Notes: generated from the sequence alone by a model not told the origin. Positions 41,837-51,857 are shown, numbered from the stretch's first letter. The stretch: 64,000 nt of DNA from Mesorhizobium sp. SARCC-RB16n (GCF_008520305.1 NZ_ML703287.1:81221-145220), one strand, 5' to 3'. Numbers and translations: made by a program.

Positions 41837-43478
41837 ATGCAGTTTCTCATGCGCCTGCGGCCCAGCAATCTGATCATTGTCGCGGCGTTGCCGTTCATCG
41901 TCTATCTCTTTGCTTCGTCGGTTAACTACCAGCGCTCGCTTCGCGCCATCCTCGGCGTGGAGAACGGCTCGTCAGCCTTCGTGCCTGGCTTCATGGCGCT
42001 CGCCGTCGCCTTTACCGCCGGCCTTGCCGTGGTTGTTTTCTCTCGTGCTTCGCCCGGGTCGCGTCTCGCGGTCGTTGCCGCCGGGATCAACCTCGCCGCC
42101 GCCGTGATGCTCGCGACAACCGGGCTGGTCCATCCCTTCGTGGCATCGGTCGTGGCGAACGCAGTCGATCCATTCACCTCCGATCTGGTGGTTCAAGGCG
42201 TTACGCCACGGCGATTGACGGATGCCGCCGACCTCTTGGTGCACAGTCAGGCCGTTGCGAGCCTATCTGGGCGTGACGATCATGGCGCTCGGTGTGTTCT
42301 TCATCGGCGCCCGCCGTGAGACCGGTAACCCGATGCGGCGCTTCGTCCATCTCGTACTCGCGGCGGTGAATGGCGCTGGTTTGGTCTTCATCCTGCTTTT
42401 CGCGCATATCGCATTCGCGGCGGGCGTCGCCACGACGATCCGCGCCGCCATCGCGGCCTACATACTGGCGGCAATGATGGGGCTGCTCTGGGTAGGGCTG
42501 CTCAAGCTCAAATACAGCTGGCGGGCGGACCTGACCTGCATCGCGGCAACCATTCTCATGGTTTGCGCCGCGGCGTGGTTCCTGCTTCAGCCGCGCGACA
42601 GCTATATGCTCGTCGGCTCTCTCGCCGGGAAGGTCGCGGTCACGTCCGGTACGCCGTCCGGCATCCTCGGCGCCGTCCGCTACGGCCAATTTCCGGGCGG
42701 CCCCGACAACAACGAGGTGCCGCTGCGCACCTTTCGAGGCGCGCGGGAGGCGATTGACGCGATTGGCAAGATCCCTGATGTCAGTGCCGCGCTCGTTCCG
42801 GCCGCGATGGTGCCGGACGGGCAGACGGTACTGTGGCGAACGGAGGCGTTGAACGACCGCGACAAGGCGTTCGGCATCACGCTCGCGGTGCTGGCGATCG
42901 TGCTCGGCCTGCTGACTTTCGGTGGCCATATCCACCGCAGGCATCCGCTGTCCATAGGGTCGGAATTCATCGTCGATACGATCCGCGGCATCCCGATGCT
43001 GGTCATCGTGCTCTATGTCGGCTTGCCGCTCGCCGGAGCGCTCAAGGACGCGACGCAGGGCGTGGTCGATCCGCCGAACCTGGTGCGCGGCATCGCCGCC
43101 ATGGCGCTCGCCTATTCCGCCTATCTCGCCGAGATATTCCGCTCCGGCATCAATGCAATCCCGGCAGGCCAAATCGAGGCGGCGCACAGTCTTGGCCTCA
43201 ACGGCTGGCGTACCGCCCGGCTGGTCGTGCTGCCGCAAGCCTTCCGCATCATCATCCCGCCGCTCGGCAATGAGCTGATCGCCATCCTCAAGGACACGTC
43301 GCTCTTGTCGATCCTGTCGATCCGCGACATCACGCAACGCATGCGGGAATTCCAATCGGCAAGTTTCCTGCCGTTCGCACCCTACAACTCAGCCGCCATC
43401 TTCTACATTTTCCTGACGCTGGCAGCGGCAAGCCTCGTCAGCACCATCGAGAGAAAATATGACATCAAGCATCGATAA
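41837..43478 (+). pseudogene. Amino-acid ABC permease with N-terminal membrane extension, frameshifted
   Basis: Two overlapping frames make one protein of about 546 residues. The first, from ATG 41837 with GGGAGG upstream, gives MQFLMRLRPSNLIIVAALPF and further spans up to RRLTDAADLLVHSQAV near 42256. There the frame must shift by one base, as if a T were extra in GTTGCGAGCC, to continue RAYLGVTIMALGVFFIG and on to 43478. The C-terminal 220 residues form a complete HisM-type permease (FIVDTIRGIPMLVIVLYVGLP, EAAHSLGLNGWRTARLVVLPQAFRI). The downstream frame alone could start at an internal ATG such as 42282. Either a true mutation or a sequencing error. No ATPase gene accompanies it. Confidence 0.72.
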
Positions 43479-44862
43479 CGCATGCCGGACCCTCGAGGCC
43501 CGCGCCTCCGGACTGGTCTTTCCGAAGGGCTTCGTGTTCGGCGCGGCGACCGCGGCCTACCAGATCGAGGGCGCGCCTGACGCCGACGGCAAGGGCGAGA
43601 GCATCTGGGACCGATTCTGCCGCATTCCCGGCGCGATCGTGGACGGCTCAAGCGGCGATGTCGCCTGCGACCATTATCACCGGTGGAAAGAAGATATCGC
43701 CGTGATCGAGGCGCTCGGCCTTGGCGCCTACCGCTTTTCCCTGGCATGGACGCGGCTTGTCCCCGAAGGCCGTGGCGAGGCCAATGCCAGGGGCATCGCC
43801 TTCTATGACCGGCTGATCAACGATCTGCTCGAAGCCGGTATCGAGCCCTATGCGACGCTCTACCACTGGGATCTGCCGCAGGCACTGCAAGACCGTGGCG
43901 GCTGGTACAACCGGGAAACAGCCGCCGCCTTTGCCGACTATGCCGGGCTCGCCGCCCGCAGCTTCGGCGATCGTGTCAAGAAGTGGACGACGCTCAACGA
44001 GCCGTGGACGTTCTGCTGGTCGGGACACGCGACCGGCGAGGACGCGCCGGGATTCCGGGACGGCGTGAAGGGCGGCGTGGCTGCCAGTCATCATGCCTTG
44101 CTGGCACACGGCCTGGCCGTCCCGGCTATCCGCGCCGAGGTGGCGGATGCCCACATCGGCATCGTCTTCGATCTTAATGTGGCGGAGGCCGCCACCAGTG
44201 ACCCGCGCGATGTCGCCGCGACACGGCGCTTCGACGGCGCCCAGAACCGCTGGTTTCTCGACGCCGTCTTCAAGGGTGCGTATCCGGAGGACATGCTGGC
44301 GCTCTATGGCGATCTCTTGCCGACCATCCACGCACAAGACAACGAGATCATCGCCGCGCCACTCGACTATCTCGGTATCAACATCTACCGCCGCTCCGTG
44401 ATCGCGGCGGGCGACGAACTGGCGCCGCTGAGCTACCGGCGCGTGCAACCGGAAGGCGTCTATTCGGCGGTCGACTACGAGATCTGGCCGCGCTGCATGT
44501 ACGACATCCTGCGCTATGTGAACGACCACTACGCGCCGCCGGCGATCTACATTTCCGAGAATGGCGTCGCCACGACGCCGGAAACCGTCGGCAAGGACGG
44601 GCATGTCTGGGATGATCTGCGCGCCCGCTATTATGTCGACCATCTCGAGCAGGTCGCCAAAGCGGCGGTCGAGGGCGTGCCGGTGCGCGGCTACTTCGCC
44701 TGGACGCTGACCGACAATTTCGAATGGGCCTATGGCTATACGACTCCCTTCGGCATCACCCATGTCGATTTCGCCACGCAGCAGCGCCATATCAAATATT
44801 CCGGCAACGTCTACGCCATGATCGCCCGGCAGGAGACCACGCCTGTCGCGAAGAGCGCCTGA
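43459..44862 (+). CDS. Beta-glucosidase, glycoside hydrolase family 1
   Basis: A 467-residue GH1 enzyme of normal length. FGAATAAYQIEGAPDADGKGESIWDRF is near residue 30, the acid/base Glu181 in TLNEPW and the nucleophile Glu367 in YISENG; LTDNFEWAYGYTTPFGI closes the active site. It hydrolyses beta-linked glucosides; no signal peptide, so it acts on imported compounds in the cytoplasm. Its start overlaps the permease end by 20 bases, tying it to the amino-acid-type transporter. The substrate may be a glucosylated amine or aglycone; the natural substrate is not readable from sequence. Confidence 0.92.
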   Translation: MTSSIDNACRTLEARASGLVFPKGFVFGAATAAYQIEGAPDADGKGESIWDRFCRIPGAIVDGSSGDVACDHYHRWKEDIAVIEALGLGAYRFSLAWTRLVPEGRGEANARGIAFYDRLINDLLEAGIEPYATLYHWDLPQALQDRGGWYNRETAAAFADYAGLAARSFGDRVKKWTTLNEPWTFCWSGHATGEDAPGFRDGVKGGVAASHHALLAHGLAVPAIRAEVADAHIGIVFDLNVAEAATSDPRDVAATRRFDGAQNRWFLDAVFKGAYPEDMLALYGDLLPTIHAQDNEIIAAPLDYLGINIYRRSVIAAGDELAPLSYRRVQPEGVYSAVDYEIWPRCMYDILRYVNDHYAPPAIYISENGVATTPETVGKDGHVWDDLRARYYVDHLEQVAKAAVEGVPVRGYFAWTLTDNFEWAYGYTTPFGITHVDFATQQRHIKYSGNVYAMIARQETTPVAKSA

Positions 44863-44863
44863 C

Positions 44864-45562
44864 TTGGCTGGAGAAGGGCAAGGCGACCGCACGGTCCTCA
44901 TAACGGGGGCCGGGCGCGGGCTCGGCCGCGAACTCGCGCGGCAATACGCCCAACAAGGCTGGCAGGTGATCGCTTGCGGACGCACACGCCCGGCCCAAGC
45001 TTTCGAACATCGCATCGAGTTCCACCCTCTCGACGTCGCCGATCCGGCTTCGATCCTAGCCCTTGCCACGCGTCTTGGCGGCAGGCCGCTGGACGTGCTT
45101 GTCAACAACGCCGCCATCCGCAGCGGAAACCCTGGCCTGCACAGCTTCGCCCCGGACGAATTCCTGAAGGTCATGCGGACCAACACGCTCGGTCCGCTGC
45201 TGCTGGCGAGGGCGTTGCGCCCGAACCTGGCCGCGGGGCGCATGGGGGTCATCGCCAATATCGGCAGCCGTGCCGGTTCGATGGCCGAAGGACTGATTGA
45301 TGATTACGATGACGACTATGCCTATCGTTGCTCGAAGGCTGCGCTCAACATGGCATGCACTCAACTGGCGGAGGATTTGCGCGTTGACGGGATAACGGTG
45401 CTGTCGCTGCACCCGGGCTGGGTGAAGACAGATATGGGGGGCGATCAGGCGGTGCTGGCCGCAGAGGACAGCGCTCGGGGCCTGCGCATGGTCATCGACA
45501 GCGCCAGGCTTGAGAATAGCGGCTCCTTCCAGACTTCCGACGGCACGCATATCGGGTGGTAG
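44864..45562 (+). CDS. Short-chain dehydrogenase/reductase
   Basis: A 232-residue SDR. TGAGRGLGREL is the cofactor-binding turn near residue 14, VNNAAIRSG near 83, and the catalytic Y-x3-K is AYRCSKAAL near 152; the closing segment LHPGWVKTDMGGDQA is typical of C-factor-like SDRs. A TTG at 44864 begins one base after the stop of the beta-glucosidase gene, and no better start precedes the cofactor motif. It ends the LacI operon and may oxidise or reduce the aglycone released by the glucosidase. That role is inference. Confidence 0.83.
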   Translation: MAGEGQGDRTVLITGAGRGLGRELARQYAQQGWQVIACGRTRPAQAFEHRIEFHPLDVADPASILALATRLGGRPLDVLVNNAAIRSGNPGLHSFAPDEFLKVMRTNTLGPLLLARALRPNLAAGRMGVIANIGSRAGSMAEGLIDDYDDDYAYRCSKAALNMACTQLAEDLRVDGITVLSLHPGWVKTDMGGDQAVLAAEDSARGLRMVIDSARLENSGSFQTSDGTHIGW

Positions 45563-45603
45563 GCGAATGGTACCGGCTGTCTGCGCCGGACGCCCTCGGT
45601 ATC

Positions 45604-46713
45604 TCAGTGCGACGCCGGCCGCTCGAGACCCGTCGCCGGCAGGGCCTTGCCTGTCGTGGGGTCGAACAAGCGAAGCGCGGCCTCATCGAAGGTGAGGCTG
45701 CGCTTTTCGCCCTTGGCGACCTGGGCCCGGGGCGGCAGGCAAGCTGTCAGCCGCTGCGTGCCGATCCGGGCTGTGGTGACCAGTTCGGGGCCGGTCAGCT
45801 CGACGACCTCGATCTCCACGGGCAGCAACATATCCGTGGCGGCTCCGGTCGCCACACGAAGCGCTTCCGGTCGGATGCCGACGACCATTTGTGCGCCCTC
45901 ACGGGCAGCGTTCGCATAGCGTGCCGGCAAGGAGATCCGTACATCGGACTCGGCAATGGCCAGCTTGCCGCCGGCAACGATGGCCTGCAGCATATTCATC
46001 GACGGCGCGCCGACAAAGCCGGCGACATAGAGTGTTGCCGGCTCGTTGTAGATTTCTTCGGGCGTGCCGAGCTGCTCGATCCTGCCGTCGCGCATGACGG
46101 CGATGCGGCTCGCCAGTGTCATCGCCTCGATCTGGTCGTGGGTGACGTAGACGACGGTCGTCTGCAGCATCTGATGCAGGCGCTTCAACTCGGTGCGCAT
46201 TTCCAGGCGCAGCTTGGCGTCGAGATTGGACAGCGGCTCGTCGAACAGAAACACTTGGGGCTTACGCACAAGGGCCCTGCCGATGGCTACGCGCTGGCGT
46301 TGGCCACCGGAAAGCTGGCTCGGCTTGCGGTCGAGCAGGGCCTCGATCTGCAGCAGCCTTGCTGCTTCGTTCACCGCCCTGTCGCGTTCGTCAGTGGCGA
46401 CGCCGCGCATCTCAAGCCCGAAACCGATGTTGCGGCGCACGGTCAGGTTCGGATAGAGCGCATAGGACTGGAAGACCATGGCAATGTCACGGTTCTTGGG
46501 GTGGACGCCGAGGATCGAGCGGCCGCCGATCAGGACGTCGCCGCTGGTCGCCTCGGCAAGGCCGGCAATGATGTTGAGAAGCGTCGACTTTCCACAGCCG
46601 GATGATCCGAGCAGCACCAGGAATTCACCGCTCTGTAGCGCGATGTCGATGCCTTTCAGCGTTTCGACGCTGCCGTAGCTTTTGCGGATGCCGCGGATTT
46701 CAAGCGCGCTCAT
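45604..46713 (-). CDS. Sugar ABC transporter ATPase, MalK/UgpC-like
   Basis: A 369-residue ATPase. Walker [10 protein letters not shown] is near residue 36, the signature [15 protein letters not shown] near 134, Walker [13 protein letters not shown] near 155, the H-loop [10 protein letters not shown] near 187, and C-terminal OB/TOBE regulatory domains. It is the last gene of the seven-kilobase minus-strand sugar operon and would energise the permeases at 48.7-50.4 kb. The ATG at 46713 lies 14 bases inside the end of the kinase gene, so translation is coupled. It might also serve the ATPase-less permease at 41.8 kb, but family membership argues against this. Confidence 0.9.
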   Translation of the reverse strand: MSALEIRGIRKSYGSVETLKGIDIALQSGEFLVLLGSSGCGKSTLLNIIAGLAEATSGDVLIGGRSILGVHPKNRDIAMVFQSYALYPNLTVRRNIGFGLEMRGVATDERDRAVNEAARLLQIEALLDRKPSQLSGGQRQRVAIGRALVRKPQVFLFDEPLSNLDAKLRLEMRTELKRLHQMLQTTVVYVTHDQIEAMTLASRIAVMRDGRIEQLGTPEEIYNEPATLYVAGFVGAPSMNMLQAIVAGGKLAIAESDVRISLPARYANAAREGAQMVVGIRPEALRVATGAATDMLLPVEIEVVELTGPELVTTARIGTQRLTACLPPRAQVAKGEKRSLTFDEAALRLFDPTTGKALPATGLERPASH

Positions 46714-47638
46714 GCATGGGACCCTCGAACTGCATCGGCCCGCCATAGTTGCGGGGCAAGGTGGAAATGGCGCGCGAGGCGACATGCGTCGCGGCACGGA
46801 GGCAGGCGGACAGCGGCTGTTCGTGAGCCAAGGCAGCCAAGAAGGCGGCATTGAAGACGTCGCCGGCGCCGATCGTGTCGACGACACGGACATCGGGCGC
46901 AACGGCTTCGACAAGAATGTTGTCCGGGCCGATGGCGATTGCGCCCCGTGGCCCGCGCTTGACGACGAAGGTCGCGCCTTGCCTCATGCTGGATCGGATT
47001 TCACGCGCCGCCTCCTCCGGACCTGACAACCCCGCCAGGGTCACCGTCTCGACTTCGTTGAACAGCGCCAGCGCGCAGCGCGACAGCCACGCCCTTGTCG
47101 CGACGCAGTTGGCCTCGGTCCAGCCATCGATCGGCCAGCCTGTGTCGAGCGCCACGGCAATGCCGTGGCTGTCGGTCCAGTCGAAAAACGCTTCATAGTC
47201 GCGCGTGAGATCTTCGGTCAGGAAGGAGCCGGAGAGCAGTGCGTAGCCACCGGAGAGCGCGCCGCCGTCGAGAACGGACAAGACATCGCCGAGACTGAAG
47301 CGCGGCAGGTGGCCGCGCGTGGTCAGGAAAGTCCGTTCGCCGTCGGGATGGGTCATACCGATTGACAATGTCGTGCCTTCGGGACGGACCGCCCATTTTT
47401 CGGCGCGAGATCCAAACGCTTCGCGAAGCCAGCGGCCGAATTGGTCGTCACCGACATTGGCGGCAATCGCGAAATCGACACCCAGCGCTTGCCACGCGAG
47501 CCCGGTGTTGCCGGCCTGGCCGCCGACACGCAATTCGTCATGGTCGACGACGGTTTCCGTTCCCGCCTTCGGCCATGGCGCGACGGGGCCGACAATCAGG
47601 TCGACATTGACGTTGCCGATCACCGCCAGCGGACGCAT
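46700..47638 (-). CDS. PfkB-family carbohydrate kinase
   Basis: A 312-residue ribokinase-type enzyme. The N-terminal signature IGNVNVDLIVGP and GGQAGNTGLAWQALG are at residues 7-55, and the C-terminal VVDTIGAGDVFNAAFLAAL holds the catalytic Asp of the DTxGAGD motif near 256. It phosphorylates a sugar or sugar derivative with ATP. Its ATG shares one base with the stop of the SIS-domain gene upstream (TGATG). Paired with an SIS enzyme and a sugar transporter, it resembles FrlD of fructosamine operons. The substrate is not proven. Confidence 0.88.
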   Translation of the reverse strand: MRPLAVIGNVNVDLIVGPVAPWPKAGTETVVDHDELRVGGQAGNTGLAWQALGVDFAIAANVGDDQFGRWLREAFGSRAEKWAVRPEGTTLSIGMTHPDGERTFLTTRGHLPRFSLGDVLSVLDGGALSGGYALLSGSFLTEDLTRDYEAFFDWTDSHGIAVALDTGWPIDGWTEANCVATRAWLSRCALALFNEVETVTLAGLSGPEEAAREIRSSMRQGATFVVKRGPRGAIAIGPDNILVEAVAPDVRVVDTIGAGDVFNAAFLAALAHEQPLSACLRAATHVASRAISTLPRNYGGPMQFEGPMHERA

Positions 47639-48660
47639 CACTCGCTCCTGGTGATCTTGGTGGTGCGCACGGGCGTGCCGGCATTGTCGACGCGGCTGTC
47701 GGCGAAGGCGATCATCAGGCGCTGCGCCACCGGCAGAATGGCGAAGACAGCCGCCATTCCCGAAGCCGGTCCGAACGAGAGCGTGACGGCACCGGCGACA
47801 TGCGCTTGCCTGGACGCGTCGAAGATGACCAGCGGTGCGCCGGCCTCGACTACGGAAAGCGCCATTGCGGTCACCAGCTCCGAAGTCGGGTCGTTGCCGC
47901 GAAACAGGATGACTCCGATTTTGGGCCCGAGCATCTCCATCGGCCCGTGCCGCAACTGGCCGCCTTCCAGTGAAAAGCAAGGCAGCCGCGACAGTTCGGT
48001 CAGGCCAAGCGCCAGGGCTTCGGCCACGCCTTGCAGGCGGCGGCCGGAGGTGAGGATCGTGTCCACCTTGCCAAGTGCGGCGAGTGCGGGGGCTACGTCG
48101 CAATCCTGCGGGGCCTCGAGCACAGCAAGGGCGGCGGCCGGATCCTCACCCAGAGCAGCCAGGATGGCCAGGTGCAGGGCCAGGGTCACGGTCAGGCTGC
48201 GGGTCGCGGCGAAAGCCAACTCGGTGCCGCCGGCGCCGACCAGGCAAGGCGCTGTGCGGGCGAGAAATGAACCCCCTTCGAGCGTCAGGCCGAAAATGTC
48301 CGGGCTGCCGTCTGCCTGCGAGAACCATCTGACGACTTCGGCGCTCTCGCCCGATTGCGAGGTCACGATCACGGTGCGGCCCTCGAGCGGCAATGGCTGG
48401 CCAAGCTGTTCGGACAGCGGCAGTGCCAGCGCATCGATGCCAGCTGAGCGATAGAGCGGCTCGACGGCACGACCGACAGCATGCGAGCCGCCCATGCCAA
48501 GCAGGAGCAGGCGACCGGTCTTCCTGATCGAGGCGGCGACGTTTGCCGCCATGGCAGCGTTGTTCTTGAACGAAGCAAGCGCATCCGCGTGCTGGCGCGC
48601 CATTTCGCGGTCGATGGCGACCAGTCCGGCCGGTCGTTCTTTATCTGCAGTCATGGTCAT
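47638..48660 (-). CDS. SIS-domain sugar isomerase/deglycase (GlmS-C-terminal or FrlB-like)
   Basis: A 340-residue protein of two SIS folds. The first has LLLLGMGGSHAVGRAVEPLYRSAG near residue 48 and VIVTSQSGESAEVVRW near 97, the second LTSGRRLQGVAEALALGLTELSRLPCFSLEGGQLRHGPMEML near 205. It lacks the glutaminase domain of GlmS, as do FrlB and AgaS. Enzymes of this group isomerise, deaminate or split phosphorylated amino sugars or fructosamines. It overlaps the MalG-like permease by four bases (ATGA) and the kinase by one. Together these predict phosphorylation and then cleavage of an imported amino-sugar compound. Confidence 0.85.
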   Translation of the reverse strand: MTMTADKERPAGLVAIDREMARQHADALASFKNNAAMAANVAASIRKTGRLLLLGMGGSHAVGRAVEPLYRSAGIDALALPLSEQLGQPLPLEGRTVIVTSQSGESAEVVRWFSQADGSPDIFGLTLEGGSFLARTAPCLVGAGGTELAFAATRSLTVTLALHLAILAALGEDPAAALAVLEAPQDCDVAPALAALGKVDTILTSGRRLQGVAEALALGLTELSRLPCFSLEGGQLRHGPMEMLGPKIGVILFRGNDPTSELVTAMALSVVEAGAPLVIFDASRQAHVAGAVTLSFGPASGMAAVFAILPVAQRLMIAFADSRVDNAGTPVRTTKITRSE

Positions 48661-49502
48661 CCTTTCACACCGCCGCTGGTCAGGCCCGAGATCAGCGCCC
48701 GCTGCATGACGAGGCCGATCAGCACTGGTGGCAAGGCCGCCAGCACGCCGGCCGTGGCGATCAGGCCGTAATCGGAAACACGGCCGCCGGCCAAATCGGC
48801 GATGGCGACGGTGAGTGTCTTGGCGCGCTGGTCGGAGGTGAACAGCAGCGCATAGAAGAATTCGTCCCAGGCCAGCAGCACGGCGAACAGCGCCGATGTC
48901 GCCATCACAGGCGCGGCTAACGGCAATGTGATGATGCGCAATGTCTGGAACAGGCCGGCGCCGTCGATCATTGCCGCCGCCTCGATCTCGCGCGGGATGG
49001 AATCGAAGCCGGATTTCATCAGCCAGGTGGTGAAGGGCGCCAATATGGTGAGATACACCAGCGCCAGGCCGAAGACATTGTTGAGCAGGCCAAGATGCGA
49101 CAGGCCCATATAGAGCGGCACGGCGAGCGCCACCGGCGGCAGCATGTAGGTGGCGATGACCATCGACAGCGACCAGCCGATCGCGGGCGTGCGCGACACC
49201 GCCCAGCCTGCGGGGATCGCCAAGGCGAGTGCCGCCAACGTCGCCATGCCGGCGATCTCGAGACTGTTGCGCAGCGATGAGGTGAAGGCTGCACCGGCGC
49301 TGTTTTCGGCCGTCGACAGCAATTGCTGGTAGCGGGAGAAGTCGGCTGCCTGCGGCCACCAGCGCAGCGGCTTGGCGGCAAGATCGGCGGCCGGCGAAAT
49401 GCTCATGATGAACAGCCAGGCGATGGGCGCCAGGATGATCGCGGCAAGCAGCAGCGCGCAGGCATAGATGAAGACGGTGAAGGCGAGGCTCTTGCGTTCC
49501 AT
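48657..49502 (-). CDS. Sugar ABC transporter permease, MalG-like
   Basis: A 281-residue permease with about six spans. The first is AFTVFIYACALLLAAIILAPIAWLF, and the EAA loop EAAMIDGAGLFQTLRIITLPLAAPV lies near residue 185. It is the second permease of a carbohydrate CUT1 importer. Its ATG shares one base with the stop of the MalF-like gene (TGATG), and its stop overlaps the SIS gene by four bases, so the operon is tightly coupled. Confidence 0.92.
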   Translation of the reverse strand: MERKSLAFTVFIYACALLLAAIILAPIAWLFIMSISPAADLAAKPLRWWPQAADFSRYQQLLSTAENSAGAAFTSSLRNSLEIAGMATLAALALAIPAGWAVSRTPAIGWSLSMVIATYMLPPVALAVPLYMGLSHLGLLNNVFGLALVYLTILAPFTTWLMKSGFDSIPREIEAAAMIDGAGLFQTLRIITLPLAAPVMATSALFAVLLAWDEFFYALLFTSDQRAKTLTVAIADLAGGRVSDYGLIATAGVLAALPPVLIGLVMQRALISGLTSGGVKG

Positions 49503-50386
49503 CAGGCGGCGCTCCCGGCGGTCTTTCGCACCAGGGCGGCATAGGCGACGGCGAGCACCGTGACGAGCAAGGTGACGATCAGCGCCAGCGACGCGCCCGA
49601 ACCGGCGCGCTGGAAGGAGAACGCTTCCTGGTAGACGAGGATCGAGAGTGTTCGCGTGGTGTTCGCCGGCCCGCCGCGGGTCATCACCCAGATGATGTCG
49701 AAGACCTTGAAAGCCTCGATGGTGCGCAGCACCAGCGCCACCATCAGCGGTCCGGCAAGATAGGGCAGGATGACGAAGCGGAAGCGGTTGAACGGTCCCG
49801 CGCCATCGACGAGCGAGGCGGCGGTGATGTCGCGCGGCACCGCCTGGAGAGCGGCGAGCGCGATCAGGGCCACCAGCGGAAAGTTCTTCCAGCAGTCGGC
49901 AACGATGAGGGCAGCCAGCGCCGTTCCCGGCTCACCCAGCCACGAGCGGTAGGCGTCGATGAGATGCAGTTGCGTCAGCGCAGCGTTCAGCGCGCCATAT
50001 TCGGGATTGTAGATCAGCCGCCACAGCGTGGCGTTGACCACCGTCGGCAGCGCCCAGGGCAGGATCATCAGGGCACGCAGGATGGCGCGGCCATGGAATT
50101 GCTGATTGAGCAGCAGGGCAGCGAGAACGCCGATCACCATTTCGGCGGCAACCGAAATCACCGCGAACAGCGTCGTGGTGACTAGCGTGCGCGAAAAGTT
50201 CGAGCTCGACAGCATGTTGGTGTAGTTGTCGAAGCCGACGAAATTGCCAGCCGTGCCGACCAGCTTGGCATCGGTGAAGGAGAGCCTGACCGTATCGACC
50301 AGCGGCCAGCCGATGACGGCGACCATGACCACGAGCAAGGGCAACATCAGCAGCCATGCACGGGTTGTCATCCAGGTGCTCGACAT
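49502..50386 (-). CDS. Sugar ABC transporter permease, MalF-like
   Basis: A 294-residue permease. The first span is AWLLMLPLLVVMVAVIGWPLV; the EAA-like loop AASLVDGAGPFNRFRFVILPYLAGPL is near residue 195. It forms the channel with the MalG-like partner. The ATG at 50386 is preferred because GAGAGG lies seven bases upstream; an upstream in-frame TTG at 50404 would cover that site. It follows the binding protein gene by 80 bases. Confidence 0.9.
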   Translation of the reverse strand: MSSTWMTTRAWLLMLPLLVVMVAVIGWPLVDTVRLSFTDAKLVGTAGNFVGFDNYTNMLSSSNFSRTLVTTTLFAVISVAAEMVIGVLAALLLNQQFHGRAILRALMILPWALPTVVNATLWRLIYNPEYGALNAALTQLHLIDAYRSWLGEPGTALAALIVADCWKNFPLVALIALAALQAVPRDITAASLVDGAGPFNRFRFVILPYLAGPLMVALVLRTIEAFKVFDIIWVMTRGGPANTTRTLSILVYQEAFSFQRAGSGASLALIVTLLVTVLAVAYAALVRKTAGSAA

Positions 50387-50466
50387 CGGAGCAGCCTCTC
50401 TCAATTCAACACGATTTCAGAAATAGCACGGGCGGCACAAGGCCGCCCGCAATGGATAGAAATGTC

Positions 50467-51705
50467 TCAGAGGCCGCTGTTCTGCGCTGCGGTCTTCAAG
50501 GCGTCTTCCGGCGTGGCCGTGCCGAGCAGCGATTCCTGGATGGCCTGCTGCAGCGCGGTCGACAGTTCCTGGTACTTCGGCGTGGTCGGACGCGGATACA
50601 TGGCTGCCAGACCGAGCTTGGCGGCGGCGATCAGTTCCTCCTGGCCCTTGGTGACGGCCGGATCGTCATAGGACGAGGCCCAGATCGGCAGGGAGAGCTT
50701 GGCATACTGGTTCTGCGTCGCCTGCGAGGTCATGAAGGTGATGTACTTCCAGGCCTCGTCCGAATGCTTGGAGACCGCGGTGACGCCGAGGCCCATCGAG
50801 CCGTTGACGGCCGACACTTCGCTGGTGCCGGCAACGCCTGGCGCCGGCACGACGCCGACCTTGCCGGCCACCTTCGAGTCCTTGGGGTCATTGGCCATGT
50901 TGTACATGTAGGTCCAGTTCAGCGCGAAAGCGGCATCGCCGTTTTCGAAAACCTTGCGAACGTCCTCTTCCAGGAATTCCTTGGAATTGGGATTGGTGAG
51001 GCCTGACTTGTAGCTGTCGACCATGTATTTCAGCGCCAGCAGGCCGCCGCCATTCTGGAAGTCCGGCTTGCCGTCCTTGAGGAAGTCGCCGCCATAGGCG
51101 CTGACCAGCGTGGTGTAGTCGCAGATCGCGGCTTCCGCCTGCGACCAGCTCCAGGCGATCGGGGTCTTCAGCAGCCCCTTGTCCTGGATGATCTTGGCCT
51201 GTGCGCCGAGCTCTTCCCAGGTCTTCGGCGGCGTCTTGATGCCGGCCTTTTCCAGGATATCCTTGTTGTAGAACAGGTACTTGGTGTCGAGGATCCAAGG
51301 CATGCCATAGTATTTGCCGTCATACTGGACGGTGGTCCAGGCGCCGGGCAGCACGCCCTTCTTCATGTCATCTGTGATCTTCGACGACACATCGACCAGC
51401 ACCTTGTTGGTGGCGTATTCAGCCGGCCAGATGACGTCGAACAGCACGACGTCATAGCCGCCGCCCGACCCTTGAGCGAGCACCGTCTTGTCATGCAGGC
51501 CCTCGTAGGGGACGAATTCGAGATTGACCTTGACGTCCGGATTGGCCTTGGTGAAGGCATCCGTCATGGCGCGCACGTCGGCCTCGCTGTAGGCGGCCTG
51601 CGCCATGAACAGCGCGTTGAGCGTCGTCTCGGCGAAAGCGTGGGGGACGAACAGTCCTCCGGCAAAGACCGCGCCGACCAGTGTCTTGGTGATTGTCCTA
51701 AGCAT
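50467..51705 (-). CDS. Sugar ABC transporter solute-binding protein (CUT1, family 1)
   Basis: A 412-residue exported binding protein. The signal peptide is MLRTITKTLVGAVFAGGLFV..., cut after AFA near residue 25. TLNALFMAQAAYSEADVRAMTDAFTKANPDVKVNLEFVPYEGLHDK is the first lobe of the MalE-like fold, and AAFALNWTYMYNMAND and SMGLGVTAVSKHSDEAWKYITFM lie in the second. GGGAGAAG precedes the ATG at 51705. It is the first gene of the operon and faces the ROK regulator across the palindrome at 51858. The ligand is likely a sugar or sugar-amine conjugate. Confidence 0.91.
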   Translation of the reverse strand: MLRTITKTLVGAVFAGGLFVPHAFAETTLNALFMAQAAYSEADVRAMTDAFTKANPDVKVNLEFVPYEGLHDKTVLAQGSGGGYDVVLFDVIWPAEYATNKVLVDVSSKITDDMKKGVLPGAWTTVQYDGKYYGMPWILDTKYLFYNKDILEKAGIKTPPKTWEELGAQAKIIQDKGLLKTPIAWSWSQAEAAICDYTTLVSAYGGDFLKDGKPDFQNGGGLLALKYMVDSYKSGLTNPNSKEFLEEDVRKVFENGDAAFALNWTYMYNMANDPKDSKVAGKVGVVPAPGVAGTSEVSAVNGSMGLGVTAVSKHSDEAWKYITFMTSQATQNQYAKLSLPIWASSYDDPAVTKGQEELIAAAKLGLAAMYPRPTTPKYQELSTALQQAIQESLLGTATPEDALKTAAQNSGL

Positions 51706-51857
51706 TTTCTTCTCCCATTTCCGGCGTTGACGGGTCGGCGATGCCTGCATTTCGCATCGTCTTCCCGGATCCATGTCGCGTGACCTGATGGTACCGGGCT
51801 GACCAGTGGCGACAGGCAGAGGCCTTGGCCATCTTGTTTTTGGGTGCTCGGTTCGCA

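Noticed and set aside
42240-42290. Programmed ribosomal frameshift in the ABC permease
   Set aside because: No slippery heptamer or downstream structure is visible at the junction; a simple extra base explains the break.
43648-45258. 536-residue frame antisense to the beta-glucosidase and SDR genes
   Set aside because: No motif or start signal; antisense shadow of two clear enzymes.
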